A stretch of DNA of 64,000 nucleotides from Loripinus fragilis (lineage: Eukaryota > Mollusca > Bivalvia > Lucinida > Lucinidae): assembly GCA_964019695.1 (NCBI GenBank), contig CAXHUL010000547.1, positions 1-64,000 on the forward strand. Direction: 5' to 3'. Of the stretch, positions 12,101 through 26,500 are shown piece by piece. How positions within the stretch are numbered: position 1 is the first letter of the stretch; each line of letters starts with the position of its first letter. The notes under the pieces were generated by a model. The model saw nothing but the letters and a program-made list of their open reading frames with translations. It did not search any database and was not told the origin of the DNA. A program made the position numbers and the translations under genes.

Positions 12101-15100
12101 GCTGTCAGAGTAGTTTTGCAGCTTTTTTGTCGTCTTATGATTTGTTAAAGATTTAACATCAAAAACGTATTTCATAAGTATCACAGAGTGTCAAACAGTT
12201 TGGATCCAGATCATGCTGGACATTATATCTGGCCCAATCTGAGTGTAAGGTTTTCAGGAGGTGACATTTTTCCACTAGTTTTGTCACCACTTGTGGGGAA
12301 AGTATACAAGAATATCATGAGTGTTCAGGTGGGATAGAAAAATCTGTCCTGAGGATCACTGTATACATATCAATGTCACTTGATGACCATGCATTTGACT
12401 ACTTATAACAATCAATGTACAGCCCACATGTGACAGCCTTGAAAAGATAACATGGGTAAGATAAGAATTTCTATCCCAGGCCAAAATCTCAGATATTCTT
12501 ATCCCTCATCCAAAAATAACTACATATGGGCAAGTAAAGTTCTGTGAGTGACAGCACATTGAGACACTTTTTGGCATGTTCAAACTAACAAGGACTTGAC
12601 TAAGAGTGTCAAAAATCAATTTACTTGGGCAGGAAAAACATATGCAACCATTATTGTCCCAGACCATCCTATCAAAACTGATCGCAAAGGTTATCAGTTA
12701 TAGAGGTGAAAGAGTTAATAAAACATAAAGGCAAAAACATAAAATTACAACTAAAAGCGAGCATTTATTTGAGTTTGCCCTCAACAAAGGGTAATGATTC
12801 TAGAATAATTTATCTTTTACTTTATTTGACAACACTTTTCATTCTGGATACCAGTAAACTGGTACTTTGGCAAACAGTGAAGCATTTCATCAGCACTGTT
12901 TGCTAAGATAAAAACAATCTTCAGGGGCAGAAATACACCCTTCTTCAGAATTTTGACCAGAAACCCTTTAAAATACAAAATAGACAATTCCATACTTATT
13001 GTATCAATTTGTATAGGATAAATCCATCATAATAGAAAGGGTCAATTTTTTACTTTATTTGACTTAAGTTGATAGCAACCAACCAACGAGTGTTGCCCCG
13101 CAGAGCGGGTTGGTTGCTTTACTACTAGAGAGGCTCTGTTCTGTTCTATTCACGCCTATTCATCTTCAAATACGAATAGAAAATATTTTCAAAATCGCCC
13201 AGTTACGGTATCTTTACGGAGTCGATACGGGGAACCAACCTAGATCGAACTAAGAACCTAATTCTACTGTTGAAAAATATGTCGTGATTATCATTAGCCT
13301 TGAAAAAATACAAAAAGTAAAAGTGAATCGCGAAGATGCCAGGTTTGTTGATATTAAAGTCATATTTTAGCCATAAGACTGAGGGATTTTTTTCTATCAC
13401 CAGGAGCTTGAACGGTAGTGATAGCTCTTTCAGGCAAGCGGCTGCGTGATCCCCATGACGTGACATCACAATTCTTATAACGTTACGTCACGTCGTGATA
13501 ACATCTTGAGCCAAACGCCAACTCCCACGTGCATCGTTGCACCTTTGAAATGAGCCGCGACATGAGATTTCCAACAATGTGATACGTGCGACCAGCTAAG
13601 ACTAAGATCAGCCTGCGCATACAAGCAGTCTGATCAGAGCCTTTTCTAGTCGCTTGTATTTTATATGAGTGTTATGCTACTGACTGAACATCATTTTGAG
13701 TTTCCAAGCTTAAAAGGAGACTGCACAGGCTCGTCTGAGTCTGAGCTGACCATCAAGGCGCTTCTGTATGCAACGTTTTCTTGTTCTTTTGTCACTTATA
13801 AGGTGTTCTGGGTCAGGTGTGATACTAATTGTATCGATTCCTTACATTTGCGTTCTTCCTTACTTTTTTTTTTACTCACACGAGTACCGACTCACAAGAA
13901 ATACCGTATACTGTGCTATCCTCTCAGATCAAATAGTGGTTGGTTGCCCATTAGGTGTGCCTATTTCATATTATTTTGTTTGCAGGCTTCTTATATTCCA
14001 CTAGTTCACAGTCGTCAAGGTAGTTCGGCTGAAGATATCAATGCAATGGACAGTTTACGTAGTATTCTTGATAATGCTGGCTTCCCAGATAGTGAATGTT
14101 TTTGTTTTGGCTTCAAGTATCTTAATAATGAAACTAACAGGGTAAGTAATATATGTTGAGACAAGCAAAATTTTTGAGCGTAAATTTGTGGTTAGTTTTT
14201 TATCCTTCATTTTACGCATGTGTTTTTAGTACCCGCTACCCGCAACATATATTTGGGATGAGAAATAAGAAAAAATAATTTTCACATACACACTCTTGTT
14301 TGGAGGGCTGAGAAATCAGCCAATTGAAAGGCTACAAAGATTTTGGCACTATGCATAGGTGACCAGTGGAGGCTCAGGTGAGCCTGGACATCTGCGCAGT
14401 CTCACCAGAACCTTCACTTCCCTCAGCAACAAAGTATGATAGTAGTTGATGATTTGCGCAATATCTAGACATTTAGTTTTATATGATGCCTGGCCATGCA
14501 ATTTTACTAAGCAGAGGATAAAGCGTAATGCTTAAGGACACAACACAGTGCCTTCTGTGATGCTCGAACTAGCGACCCCTCGATCCCATACCAAGAATAC
14601 ATCTGAGCCATTGCGCTCAACGCAGGAAACCTCCATACATAGCTGGAAAATTGTTGACTGGGGTGTAAAGTATCAACACAAACAAACAAATAAAGAAATA
14701 CTATGCCATGCTCAGTTTTATAACCTTGAGGCCAAGATTTAAAGTTTTTTTTTGATAGTGTAGACTTTGATGGCATCTTATTAGGGTCATCACTGTTTAT
14801 TGTTATCAAGTCAATTTGATAGTTAAGAATTTAATTCTAATCTGTGACTCTTAATTCATTACAATGCTTAAAACTAGATATGTCATGCTATGGAAATAGT
14901 GTAGATCCCAGTGGCAGATCCAGAGGGGGTTCATGGGGCTCGCTGAGAGAGTGAGACCAAATTATTTCATTTTCATGGGATATTTAAGAAAAATGAGATA
15001 GAAACAGCAAAGCGAACCCCCCATACATTTATACATATAAACCCCCTTTCCAGAAATCCTGGATCTGTCGCTGGATTCGAATCGTCTGGCATCTGAAATT

Positions 15101-18100
15101 TTTCTATCATTTTGTTTTCAGGTATTAAAGGAGGAGTTATATCGTAATTTGGCGCTGGCCGCCGCCTGTGTATTTCTTGTTACTTTGTTATTAATTGCCA
15201 ACTTGTGGACCAGTATTCTAGTCTTTACCTGTGTTGCTTTTACAGTGGTAAGTATACATTTACTAAAGAAATGAATTCAATTTTTGGAATGCTCATGGAA
15301 TCATGAATACTTAGGTTCTCTTGCAAAGTTAGTGAACTTTAACTTTGCAAGAGACCTGAAGTATTCATGATTCCATGAACAGACCCAAAAATGAATTTGT
15401 TGCTTATATTTACATTTTAATATAGATATCTAAAATATAAAAATTATTTATAATTTAGGAAACAAAACAGTTTTGTATTTAATATGTCATAGTATTAACG
15501 ATTTTGTCGGCGTGCAAAGCGGAACAGCCAGCATGAACACGGACAACCTATGGAGCAAACAAGAGGCATGTTTGGCACGTGCTACTCCGGTGTGGCTCGC
15601 TGTCAATTACAACACCAGTGTCACTTCTGGCAAATGAGTTTGATGTTCGAAGCGTATTACATGGCAAATGATCTTGGCAACTGTCAATCAAATTTGTGTC
15701 ATTAAGAGGCTATGAACGGTTGCAAAAATCTAAAGATTCGTTAAAGGCTTGCTTCAAAAATGTAAATATTTCTTTATATCCTGATCTTTGCACCATTACT
15801 TACTTTTATGACATATTCCCAGATCTGTAAACCTTTTCACTATAAAATTATTTTCAATAATATTTGTTCAAAAGAAGGTTCTTAGAGAAGGTGTTTGGGT
15901 TGAGAAATAAGACAGTCATTGATAATATACTTTCAACAAGAGCCCTGTCACCATGTTCTTTGCTTCAATATACAAAATAGCATGGCATTGAAACAATGTA
16001 TGAGCCAGCACATGATAGTTTAGATGTGTCAGAGGAGTCGCCATTGGCAATGACATAGTATGACTGTATGCCATATCTCAAGAACTAGTTGCCAGATTTT
16101 AGCCAAATTGGTTTGGGGAATTGTATGTTTCAATATAAAGTAAATAGAGGATCTTACATGAGTACTCATGTTTTATTGAATTTATTAAACAAGTTGAGAA
16201 AAAGAGATAAAATGCGAGGCTTGCCTCGCATTTTATCCTTTTTTCGCAACAAGTTTAATAAATTCAATAATACAAGAGCATGAATGTCAGATTATATTTA
16301 TCATATAACATTAAGATTACTTTGAAATCTCATTTCTGACGTCAAATGTTATAATTTTGTCATTATGTACGCAACGTTGTTATGGACGTCATAACATTTC
16401 CCGAGAATCTGTAAACCACAAGTGTTTTATCAATTTTATTGCATGGCATTATTTCACTCCCAGACGTGACGTCATATGACAAATAAATATATTCATAATA
16501 ATGTTAAATGAATTACATTAAGTGAGTCAATTTTAACTCTCTTTTTTACAGGTTGATGTGACTGGTACACTACAATTCTGGAATGTTACTATTGACACAG
16601 CGAGTAGTATATTGATTATACTAAGTGTGGGTCTAGCTGTGGATTATTCTGCCCATGTAGGACATACATTCATGACCATTAGTGGCAATAAAGAGGGTTT
16701 GTACTATAGCCTGATTTATACCATTGTTTAACCTTCTCATCCCTGTTGGAGCAAAATGGACTCATTTTTTCATTAAATTAGAAATGAGTCCACTACATGT
16801 AATTTAAAAGGTGATGTCAGTCAAAATGAAAACCATATAGGTAAAAATATTGTGTTAAAAACTGTAAGAAAACACAAGCAAATGAAAATCAAAAAACACA
16901 AACAGTGGAGCACTTTCGTCCGGATCTATATAATTAACCCTTAAAGCTCCAAGAAAAATGCATCTGAAAAATGACGTCTGCTGAAGTCGTCTGCTGCAAA
17001 TAATTGCCTAACATTACTGACTAATTTAAGTATAGAAGCAAACAGGGTGGACCCAGATCAGACTGCTCCTATAGGAGCAGTCTGATCTGGGTCCACACTG
17101 TTTGTCATAGAGGCTACTTAAACATTTCAGCAGACGAGAAAAGCAGATGACTTTTGTTGCGTTTGGCGCTTTCAGGGTTAAGCCATGTTATGAGAAAGCC
17201 TGCTTTGTTAACTATTTCTTTACTGGGTAATTTTTCATACTTTTTTGTTGTCTGCTGTTTTTTTTCTAAATCAAACTTTACATAAGATTCTTTCAGGAAT
17301 ATAGGAAGCGCAGTGGCTCAATGGTAGAGTACTTGACTCGAGATTGAGGGGCCGCGGGTTCGAGCCTCGCCGGTGTCACTGTGTTGTGTCCTTGAGCAAG
17401 ACACATTAATCCTAGCTTAGTACTGGTTCAACTCAGGAAGACCCGTCCCTATATAGCTGAAAGATTGATGATGGGATGTATAGAATCAAATCAAACAAAT
17501 CTTTCAGGAATACTATCAGAGTGTCAAACAGTTTGGATCCAGATCAGGGCCAACATTTTGTCGGGCCTGATCTGGGTCCATGCTGTTTGCAAAGGTTATC
17601 AGCAGACGACACTAGTTAGAAAAGAGATAGTACAAAAATAACAAAAGTCCACTTATTATTTGCAACTTTTCAAGATTATAGCTTTGTAGTTGAGCATTCT
17701 GATGTTAATGTTTTCTTGTTGGAAACCTTTAGAAAGGGTTCCGTTTGAGGCGGGGCTTATTTGTCGTAACACTTTCTCTGCCATTTGTGACATAAGTTGT
17801 CTGCTGTAGTTGCATTTTGGAAGTCTCTATTGCAAACAGTTCAGACCCAGATAGGGCTCGAGATTTTTTTCAAGATTTGTGGGCCAAAGTGACCCATGGA
17901 GCAAAAAATGGTGGGTCATTTTCTGAAATGATGGGCCCAAGCATATCAAACTAACCACAGTTGACATTTGGGTTGTATACTTTACCTACACACTGACACA
18001 GACACTTGTATGCATATTGACTGCTGGTTATACAGTAAAACCTGTCCTAAGCGGCCCTCAAAAAAGAAGACCAATTATTCCCTTAATGCAAGTCAAAAGT

Positions 18101-20502
18101 ATTGCAGAATGCTCCAAACTTTCGACCTTCATTAAGCTACCTTTTTTTTTATTAAGATCTTTGTTTTGTCTTTTTTTAAGTGGCTGCTTAAGACATGTTT
18201 TCTACATGTACTTTCTGTTTTGTGGAGTTTGTAGACTCGCTGTAAGAAAAATATTTTTATTAAAGTGAGATTTTTTCACAACTAAAAACGATGGGTCCAC
18301 TGCCTTGGAAAGTGATGGGCCATATTTTGAAATCATGGGACAATGACATGGGCCCTTCATAAATCTGAAGGCCTGCCCAGATCATTTCTTTACGGACAAA
18401 AGTTTTGAATATTAGATAAAGTTGTAAACAATAGTTGATTTACAATGAATTTACACGATTTTATTTCCTTATTTTCAGAGCGGGCTAAAGCTACTCTAGT
18501 ACAGATTGGGCCCGCTGTGTTTCAGGGTGGTTTCAGTACATTTCTAGCCTTTGTACTTCTGGCAGATAGTAACAGCTATGGATTTGCTTTGTTCTTCAGG
18601 GTATGTAATCCAGTAGATATTTGCCTCATTGTGAGAAAACCTGATTTTGTTGTATGCAAACAAAGGTGCCGACCAGCCTGCACATTCGTGCAATCTGTTT
18701 TTTGCTTAATGGAAAGTATTATGGTTCCACTTGCTACACACAAAATTTTCAATATTTTAGCTAGTCTCTGAAGCTGAGCAGACTTGTTTGAGTCTTCCTG
18801 TGTCAGAAACCCCAAAGACAGCACAGTCTGATCAGCACTTTTGCTATTTGCTTTTTGTTACAAGTAAAATTTCAGTATTCTAGCTACAAGTAAAATTTCA
18901 GTATTCTAGCTACAAGTAAAATTTCAGTATTCTAGCTAATCTCTATAGCTGTGCAGACCTATTTGAGTCTTACTTTGTCGGTATTCTGGATGACAGGTTT
19001 TCTCCGGTCAAGGACATATTTTATAAGCAAACAGTATATGATTACTCAGTTTAGTCATGCAGTCTGACCAAAGACTTTGCTGTGTGGTTTTCTATGTAAT
19101 ATTTTGTAAAACAAAAAGCATTGGAGCTAGGTCACAAGAAAACATGTTTTGAACCACAAGGTTGCAGATCAGCCTGTGCATCCAATACATCACTGAAATT
19201 GTCTAAATGAAATAAATTCCCTATCTAATTTAAAAATTAGCTCCCAAAAGTTCCTGAATACACTGAAATACTGCATTACATGTTGGTGTCACTTTGACAT
19301 TACAATGGTTTCAATTGATGACCATATGCATAGCTTTCGATACAACTTATTTACAGACAACACATGACATCTGGTCTGATATAACAAGGAAGAGATAAGA
19401 ATTTCTATACCATGATCAAACCTCAGTTATCTTTATTCTGTTTGCAAGAATATAAGAATCTATCATGTATGTGAGAGTTGGATAGAAAAATCCGTCTTGA
19501 GGATCACCGTTTGGTATCACAAGGCTTGTGGGGTGATGACAATGGGGATGCTAAGGGGTGGATTTTTCTATCCCATCCTCACACAAATAATGGATTCTTT
19601 TTCTCCTTGACCATTGAAAAAACTCCCAAAAGTTCCTGATTATACTGAAATGCAACATAATGTGATGACATCACGAAGATAACAATGCTGTCATTTGACT
19701 TTCTACATGGTCACATACCATTCATTATTTGCCTATGGAAGAACATGTGTGGCTGTTTTTTTATCCTTCCCACAGGTTGGTACTGGGTATATGAGAATAT
19801 AAGAATCCATTATGAGTGTGAGGGTGGGATAGGAAAATCTGTCCCGAGGATCAACGATTGGCATCACGAGGCTTGCCGATCACCATCACACGAATAATGG
19901 ATTTTTTTTCTTGCTCACCACTAAATATCTAATTGTATATTGGAAAAAACATGAAAAAGACTTCCAGATAATTCTGAATACGCTGAGATGCGACATGGTA
20001 ACGTCATTTTAACATTACAATGACATCACGAATGCGACCAGCGTACAGCTGTTCGTTTTTTTATCTTTCCCTAGGGCTGGTACAGGTATGTGAGATAGAA
20101 ATATCTCACATAGGTAAAAACAACGGAAATCCCGATCTGGTGTGCGAGAAAGAATTCGCTTTAATGGGTAAAAGCAGCAGAAACCCCGACCTGGTGTGCA
20201 AGAAAACGTTTTTTCAGCAGTTCCTTCTATATTCCATACTGACCTCAGTAGTTGTCTGTATCTTCTTCAGGTTTTTATGACAGTTGTAATCTTTGGACTG
20301 TTTCATGGACTGGTCTACCTGCCAGTTATTCTCAGCTGGATTGGCCCAGCGCCCTATGACACAGCAGAACCTGTCCATAAAGTAACAGAGAACACAGCTG
20401 AAGATATAAGAATGGACCAAAGGTCGAGTCTTCTAGATGCAAGTGAAGATCCAAGCAACAGCACACCTCAGATAAATGGTTTTATAAAAGTAAGTTTGAA
20501 TG

Positions 20503-20599
<97 letters not shown>

Positions 20600-23500
20600 T
20601 GTTGTGCAGAAGTGCAAATGAATTTGTTAATAAAAAGGTGGTGTAGTCAAAATTCGTAAATTCAAAGTTGTTGGGACTAGAGGTTTTACATTTAATCATC
20701 AGTAGTTTGAATTATAGGCCCTTCTTTATAATTGTGTAGTGGAAATCTAGACGTTCATTTCCAATACTTTCAAAAATGAGGTAGCAACATTTTTTTCACT
20801 TAATTCTATAACAATCGGAATAATGTTTCAAGATTCAACAAGAATGAAGAAAGAGCATTATACTTGTAGGAAAGTTAATTTTTGGTCTTTAATTTTATAC
20901 CATTTTTTTTTTTTTTATACCAATTGCTATTTATTCTGAGCGAGGTTCTTTGACTCAAAGGACCTCGCATAGAATAATAAGCAGCAATTCACCCAAAATT
21001 GACTGCTATACAAGATAAGAGCCATTTTTATTTGATAGGTGTCTTCTATATGCAAAGAGGAAAACCTGTGGCAAGACTATGCAAATGACCATGCTTTTCC
21101 TGAGCCTCTTTTGTCGTCTGCTGTTTTTTTTCAAAAACAACCTTTTCGAAAAATTATTTCAGGAATAACATCTGAGTGTCAAACAAATTGGATCCAGATC
21201 AGGCCAGACATTATGTCGGGCCTGATCTGGATCCAAACTATTTGCAAAATTATCAGCAGATCACACTAGGAGATACAGAGTTAAATTCCAGTGACAACAA
21301 ATAAACTATTTTTTGAGGATGGCCTAAAATAATAATACATAGACCCAAATTTTTAGATCAAAAGTTGAGGTACCAACCATTAAAGATGCTAGAAAGGTAA
21401 TTTCTGTTTTACTATTTTGTATATGTTTTTTACACAGCTTCGAACCAATGGATTTGTTTCCCATGCTAGGTAATACATGTAGAGTATCTATTTACTGTGG
21501 TTATGCGTTTGTTTATTGTGGTGATCTGTTCTTTTTCTGCTCAGAACTAACATGCTTTACTAGAAGTTTGAGAAATAATTGAGTTGTATGTTTAAGGATA
21601 AGTAAAAATATGGTAGATTTTTTATTTAATTAAGCCTTTTTATACTGTTTACCTGCATGCAGATGCTTTTGCAAAAAATGAAGACACAATTTCACCTAGG
21701 TCTTCACTGTTCTGCAAAGTCAAAAACAATCTTCCGAGACAAAAAAAACATAATAGTTTAGAAATTCCCCCCTATGACCCCTTTAGATACAAAATGGACA
21801 ATTCCATATTTATAGTATCAACATTTATGGGAAAATCCATTAGTATGAAAAGGGTTAATTAAGCATCTTATTTTCACTAGCCATGTTTCAGGACTTAAGT
21901 TAAAAGTGCGTAACGAAAAACTGATTTTCTTATTTCTCAACCAAAACATATGTTGTGGGTACTCAAAAGAACCGTCTCAATGAGACGGTACTTTTGAGTA
22001 CCCAAAACATATGTTAACACTGATGGGTAAGAAATATTTACAATTTTACGCTCAAAAATTTTGTTTATCTAAACCTATGTGTTTGCTTGGTACTGTTATG
22101 CTGTAAATGTTCTAAGATTTCAAACACTGTACTCCTACTTCTCCAAACTTAAAGGAGTTCTAGCAATGAGGTGTGTATTTTCCCTAGTTGACATGATTAC
22201 AAACACCAAATTTACAAATTATCCTAATGTTTTTAAAATTGGTGTGGTTCGGCAGTAAAATATGCATAGTAAGCATCGAAAAACGTTCCAAAGGGATTCA
22301 TCATTCAGAAAGCCATGAAAACTTGTGCTTTTACTCCCACCTCTCATTTTACGTCTTTATACTGGGTGCATATAGACCAGACTTTGAGTAAATGCATTGT
22401 TAGTTTTCCAAAAGTAAAAATGCTAAAATGTTAAGGATAGAAGTGCTCTCCATTTCCACAACTTTACGTTATTCCTTCTGCCCATGCATACGAATACACT
22501 TAAAACCGTTACGTTTGTCATTGGAAAGATGAAATTGAGGTCTTTCAGTTTGGTTTTAGATGCTTTCTCCCCCTAGACCCAAGATGCCCTTTGGACAGTG
22601 ATATGTCGCTATAAACATATACAACATGTGTAAAGGGCACCTTGGGTCTAGGGGGGGAAAGGGGTTGTGCAAGCCAAAGAATACGTCACACATCTGTTAA
22701 AAAAAAAAAACTTTGCAAGATGGTGTTGTTTCTTGTACATCAACTGTATAAATATACATACTCTATGGTGATATGACGTTTGTTTACCTTAGTTTAACGG
22801 TCTGTTTCCCATACATGTAAATGAAATAGCAAGTACAGTTGATGATCAAAATAAATTTCCATCCAAAATGATGAAGAGTTATTACATGCATTAAGGGGAA
22901 AAACGATTTAAATATAGGGGCTAGGGTGCAAGGGTGCATATATGGCTGGTCTATATGTATTTGCTGAATGTGCCTAGTATCTCCAGTCCTTATTTCAACA
23001 AAATAAAATGAATGTCTCATTTAGGGAAAAAGCCCACCTTATCGCTAGAAATTCTTTTAGTTTTGATGTCTTAGGTTCATATGGAGTTTTGGCCGTTCAT
23101 TGTGAAAGAGGGTTAACTCAGGTATCATGTGTTAGAAATTCTAAAGCATTTACAGCTGGCTGAATGAAACAAGCCATTGCAAACCATTGCCTGGGAGTAT
23201 TGGAGTGCAGAGACTGTATGTACTAGATCAGTAGGGTCGACGTTGTGGAGAAGGGGAGAGTGTAAGTAAGGGACTGGCTGGATCTAATATATTTTAGAAA
23301 TTAACGGGGAAAGGATTTGATCAAATTGTTTAGTTACTTTTCGTAGACAAATAATGTTATTTCTGGGTACAGCATTCATTCAGACTTAGGTGTCATTTGC
23401 ATGAATATCAATTAGATCATTACAATATCAGGGGAGACAACTCAGATTTGAAAAATTATTCCTCTTTTTAAATAGTTTTCTGTTATTAATAGCGATAATT

Positions 23501-26500
23501 TTAATCCTTCTTTGAGGAAAAAGGTGTTCCTTGAATACAATTTCATTTTAATGTGTTGTTATTCTAAAGAGTACGAAAAATAGCAAAAATTGTTCCCCCT
23601 TAATAAGCATGGCAGAAATACAGATATCACTTTTCCATATACATGTACTTATAATCAGCATGAAGTTTTATACAGTGCAGCCCCTTTATAACACACCTCA
23701 TTATATTAAATACAGATTTAGATATAACACTGTTTTGCTCCCAAATTTTCTTACCATTGGAATTTTCTAAGGAATGATAGGAAAATGACCATAAAATGGT
23801 CATTTTCCTATTATTCCTTTGTAAAATTTCCCTTTTTTCCAAGGAATTATAGGAAATGATTTTCCTATTATTCCTTTGTAAAATTTCCCTTTATAGCAAG
23901 ATTCACTTCCAACACGTTCATTCCTATGGACCCCTAACAAAGCATTATAAAGGGACTGCACAGTATCTGTGTAAGTGTATTTATATTATATTCATGTTAA
24001 TAACAGCATGAGTTCTGTTTTATATGAGCCTCGAAGCGAGAAAACCTGTCTTCGGGGGTTTCCGAACAACACAGGTGCAGACCAGCCTGCACATCCGTGC
24101 AGTCTGATCAGCGCCTTTGTTATTCGCTTTTTGAAAAGTTTCGTATGTTAACTTGCTACAGGTGAAATTTCAATTTTCTAGATAGTCTCTGTAGCTGAGG
24201 AGACCGGTTTGAAATTCGCTGTTACGGAAACCCCGAAGACAGGTTTTCTCGCAGCGCGGCCAATATGTTACATGCATGGTTATTATTCTTTTGCTTGTTT
24301 ATTAACGCTTTGCCTACAAGTGTTGTCTGCTGATAACCTTTGCAAACGGTTTTGATCCAGATCGGGTTCCATAAACATTTTATAGCTGATAATTATTGTC
24401 GTTGGTGTCAAGGACAAATAAACATACACGCACAGAGAGTAGTTTTATGATGTATGTTTCATGTTGTACACGAGTCTAACAGGTTTTATAATTTTTAGTG
24501 AATGAATATTGTACCTGCAGGTTTTATGTTGTGTAGCACTAATAGATCTGTTTGTTGCATGGTCAGTGTGCAGGGAATGTTACAGATTATCAGTGGGATT
24601 GACCGCATGTTAGAATTTTGTTTATGTCTCTATTAGCCACAGATTATTTGAAATAGCAAGATTTACATAAGAAAAATAAATTTAAAACTTAGGCTTATCC
24701 GGCCACTATGTTTTGGTCCTGAAAATACTCTCTGCATTTTATGTCTGTGTGCACTTCAGACTAGATTTTATCATGGAAGGGAACACAATGATCCCTGCCT
24801 GATCAGACTGCCCCCATTGAGCAGTCTGATATTGATCCATATTGTTTGGAATATAGGCTACCTAGTAAGAAAATAAGCAGATAAGAGAGCAGACCACAAA
24901 AGACATGACTGGAGGGAGAAGGGTTAGCATACACACACATAGTATTTTATGTTGTTGGGGTTAGATGGTACATGTTGGTTTCATGTTGTATCAGTGTACA
25001 TGTGTCTAACATTTTAATTTTGGTGAATGAATATTGTGTTTTTGATACAAATTTTGTTTGGTGGTTTTAAATGTTGAGTAGCTGTAATAGATCTGTTTTT
25101 TGCATGGTCAATGTTCAGGTAATGTCACAGATTTATAGCATGTTAGAATTGTTTTTTGGCCATATATCTATCAATATGCAAAATATAAAGATCGATCAAT
25201 TAAACTCTTATCCAGCCACTATCTTTGATCCTGAAAATGTTGTCTGCTTTTTACGTCTACTGCATATATTCAAGAGCACTCCAGACTAGATTTTATCGTG
25301 GAAGCAATCAATATGAATCCTGATCAGACTGCTCCCAAGGAGCAGTCTGATCATGGTTCATATTGTTTGCAATATAAGCTACTAAGAAACTAAGAAAATG
25401 AGAGAAGCAGATGATAAAAGTAATCACTGGTGGGCTAAGAGTTAATACTTTGTTTTAATTGATAGGCTTTACTCTTATTTCCTGCTTTCAGTTGGTTTGA
25501 TGTTGGTTTATAACTTGCAGTGAAGTTGTTCAAAATATGTCTAGAGTTATGACTTTTTATGCCAAATGTTTAATATAACCCATGCTACGTAGTACCATAC
25601 TTTTATGGAAAACATTAGTACCTTTCACAATTTTTTTTTTTTTTACAGATGCTTGGTAATTTTGATGCTTTTGTTGTCATCTGCTGACTTTTTAAAATGA
25701 TTATTTCAGGAACACTATCAGAGTGTCAAACTGTTTGGATCCAGATCAGGACTGACAAAATGTCAGTCCTGATCTGGGTCCAAACTGTTTGCAAATATTA
25801 TTGACAGATGACAAAAGTCCCTGCTAGCAAGGAAAGATTTAAAAAAAAATACCATATTTGACCTAACTCTTTTTAGTGCTTACAAATGGCTTTAAGAATC
25901 GTTGGCTCTATATATAGAGAATACTAGGTGAGTGTCTTTGATAACAAATTTACCAGGCAAGGCTTTGAGAATGCTTGTTGACATCCTGAGGCTTGCCAAG
26001 CGATTCAACATGCGTTCTTAAAGCAGAGCCGGGTAAACTTGATATCAAAAGACGCGAGCCTGATATTCTATTTATCAGCTTACTCATTGTTTTACTCTTC
26101 AAACTTGCTATGGCGTAATTTTAGATTTTTCTGTTGATTCAGCTTCATTAGCGATGTCATTCAAAAAGTGCAACGTCATCATGGCCTGATAAAGGCATAT
26201 GTCGTGAGATAGGCAACGTTTATCAGGTCAACGTGCAACAATGCAGTTAATATGAGAGATAACTGATAAATAAAAGATAATGAATTCCAGTCATTTCATT
26301 ATTTATATAGATTAACTGTGCTGATAAAAAAAGTGCAGATCCTGACCAGCTGGCTTCATCAGAAGCCAGCTGATCTGGATCTTCACTGTTTTCAAAAGTG
26401 GGTATAGAATTTTGAAAAAGTAATATGTGCGCAATGCATGTATTAGGTTCAATACAATACTTAAGATAGAGTTGTTTATATTTTCATAATACATCTTTTT

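Noticed and set aside
13665..14159. 164-codon open frame as a gene
   Set aside because: Only the part from 13986 is coding (exon F); the upstream part is repeat and intron sequence.
20196..20621. Serine-rich 141-codon open frame as a separate gene
   Set aside because: It is exon J read through its donor into the (TCA)n intron repeat.
21471..21473. TAA taken as the definite end of the Patched-related gene
   Set aside because: The preceding AG|GTAATA is a usable donor and the exon at 32886 continues the frame for 54 codons in the right phase; TAA is kept as an alternative end only.
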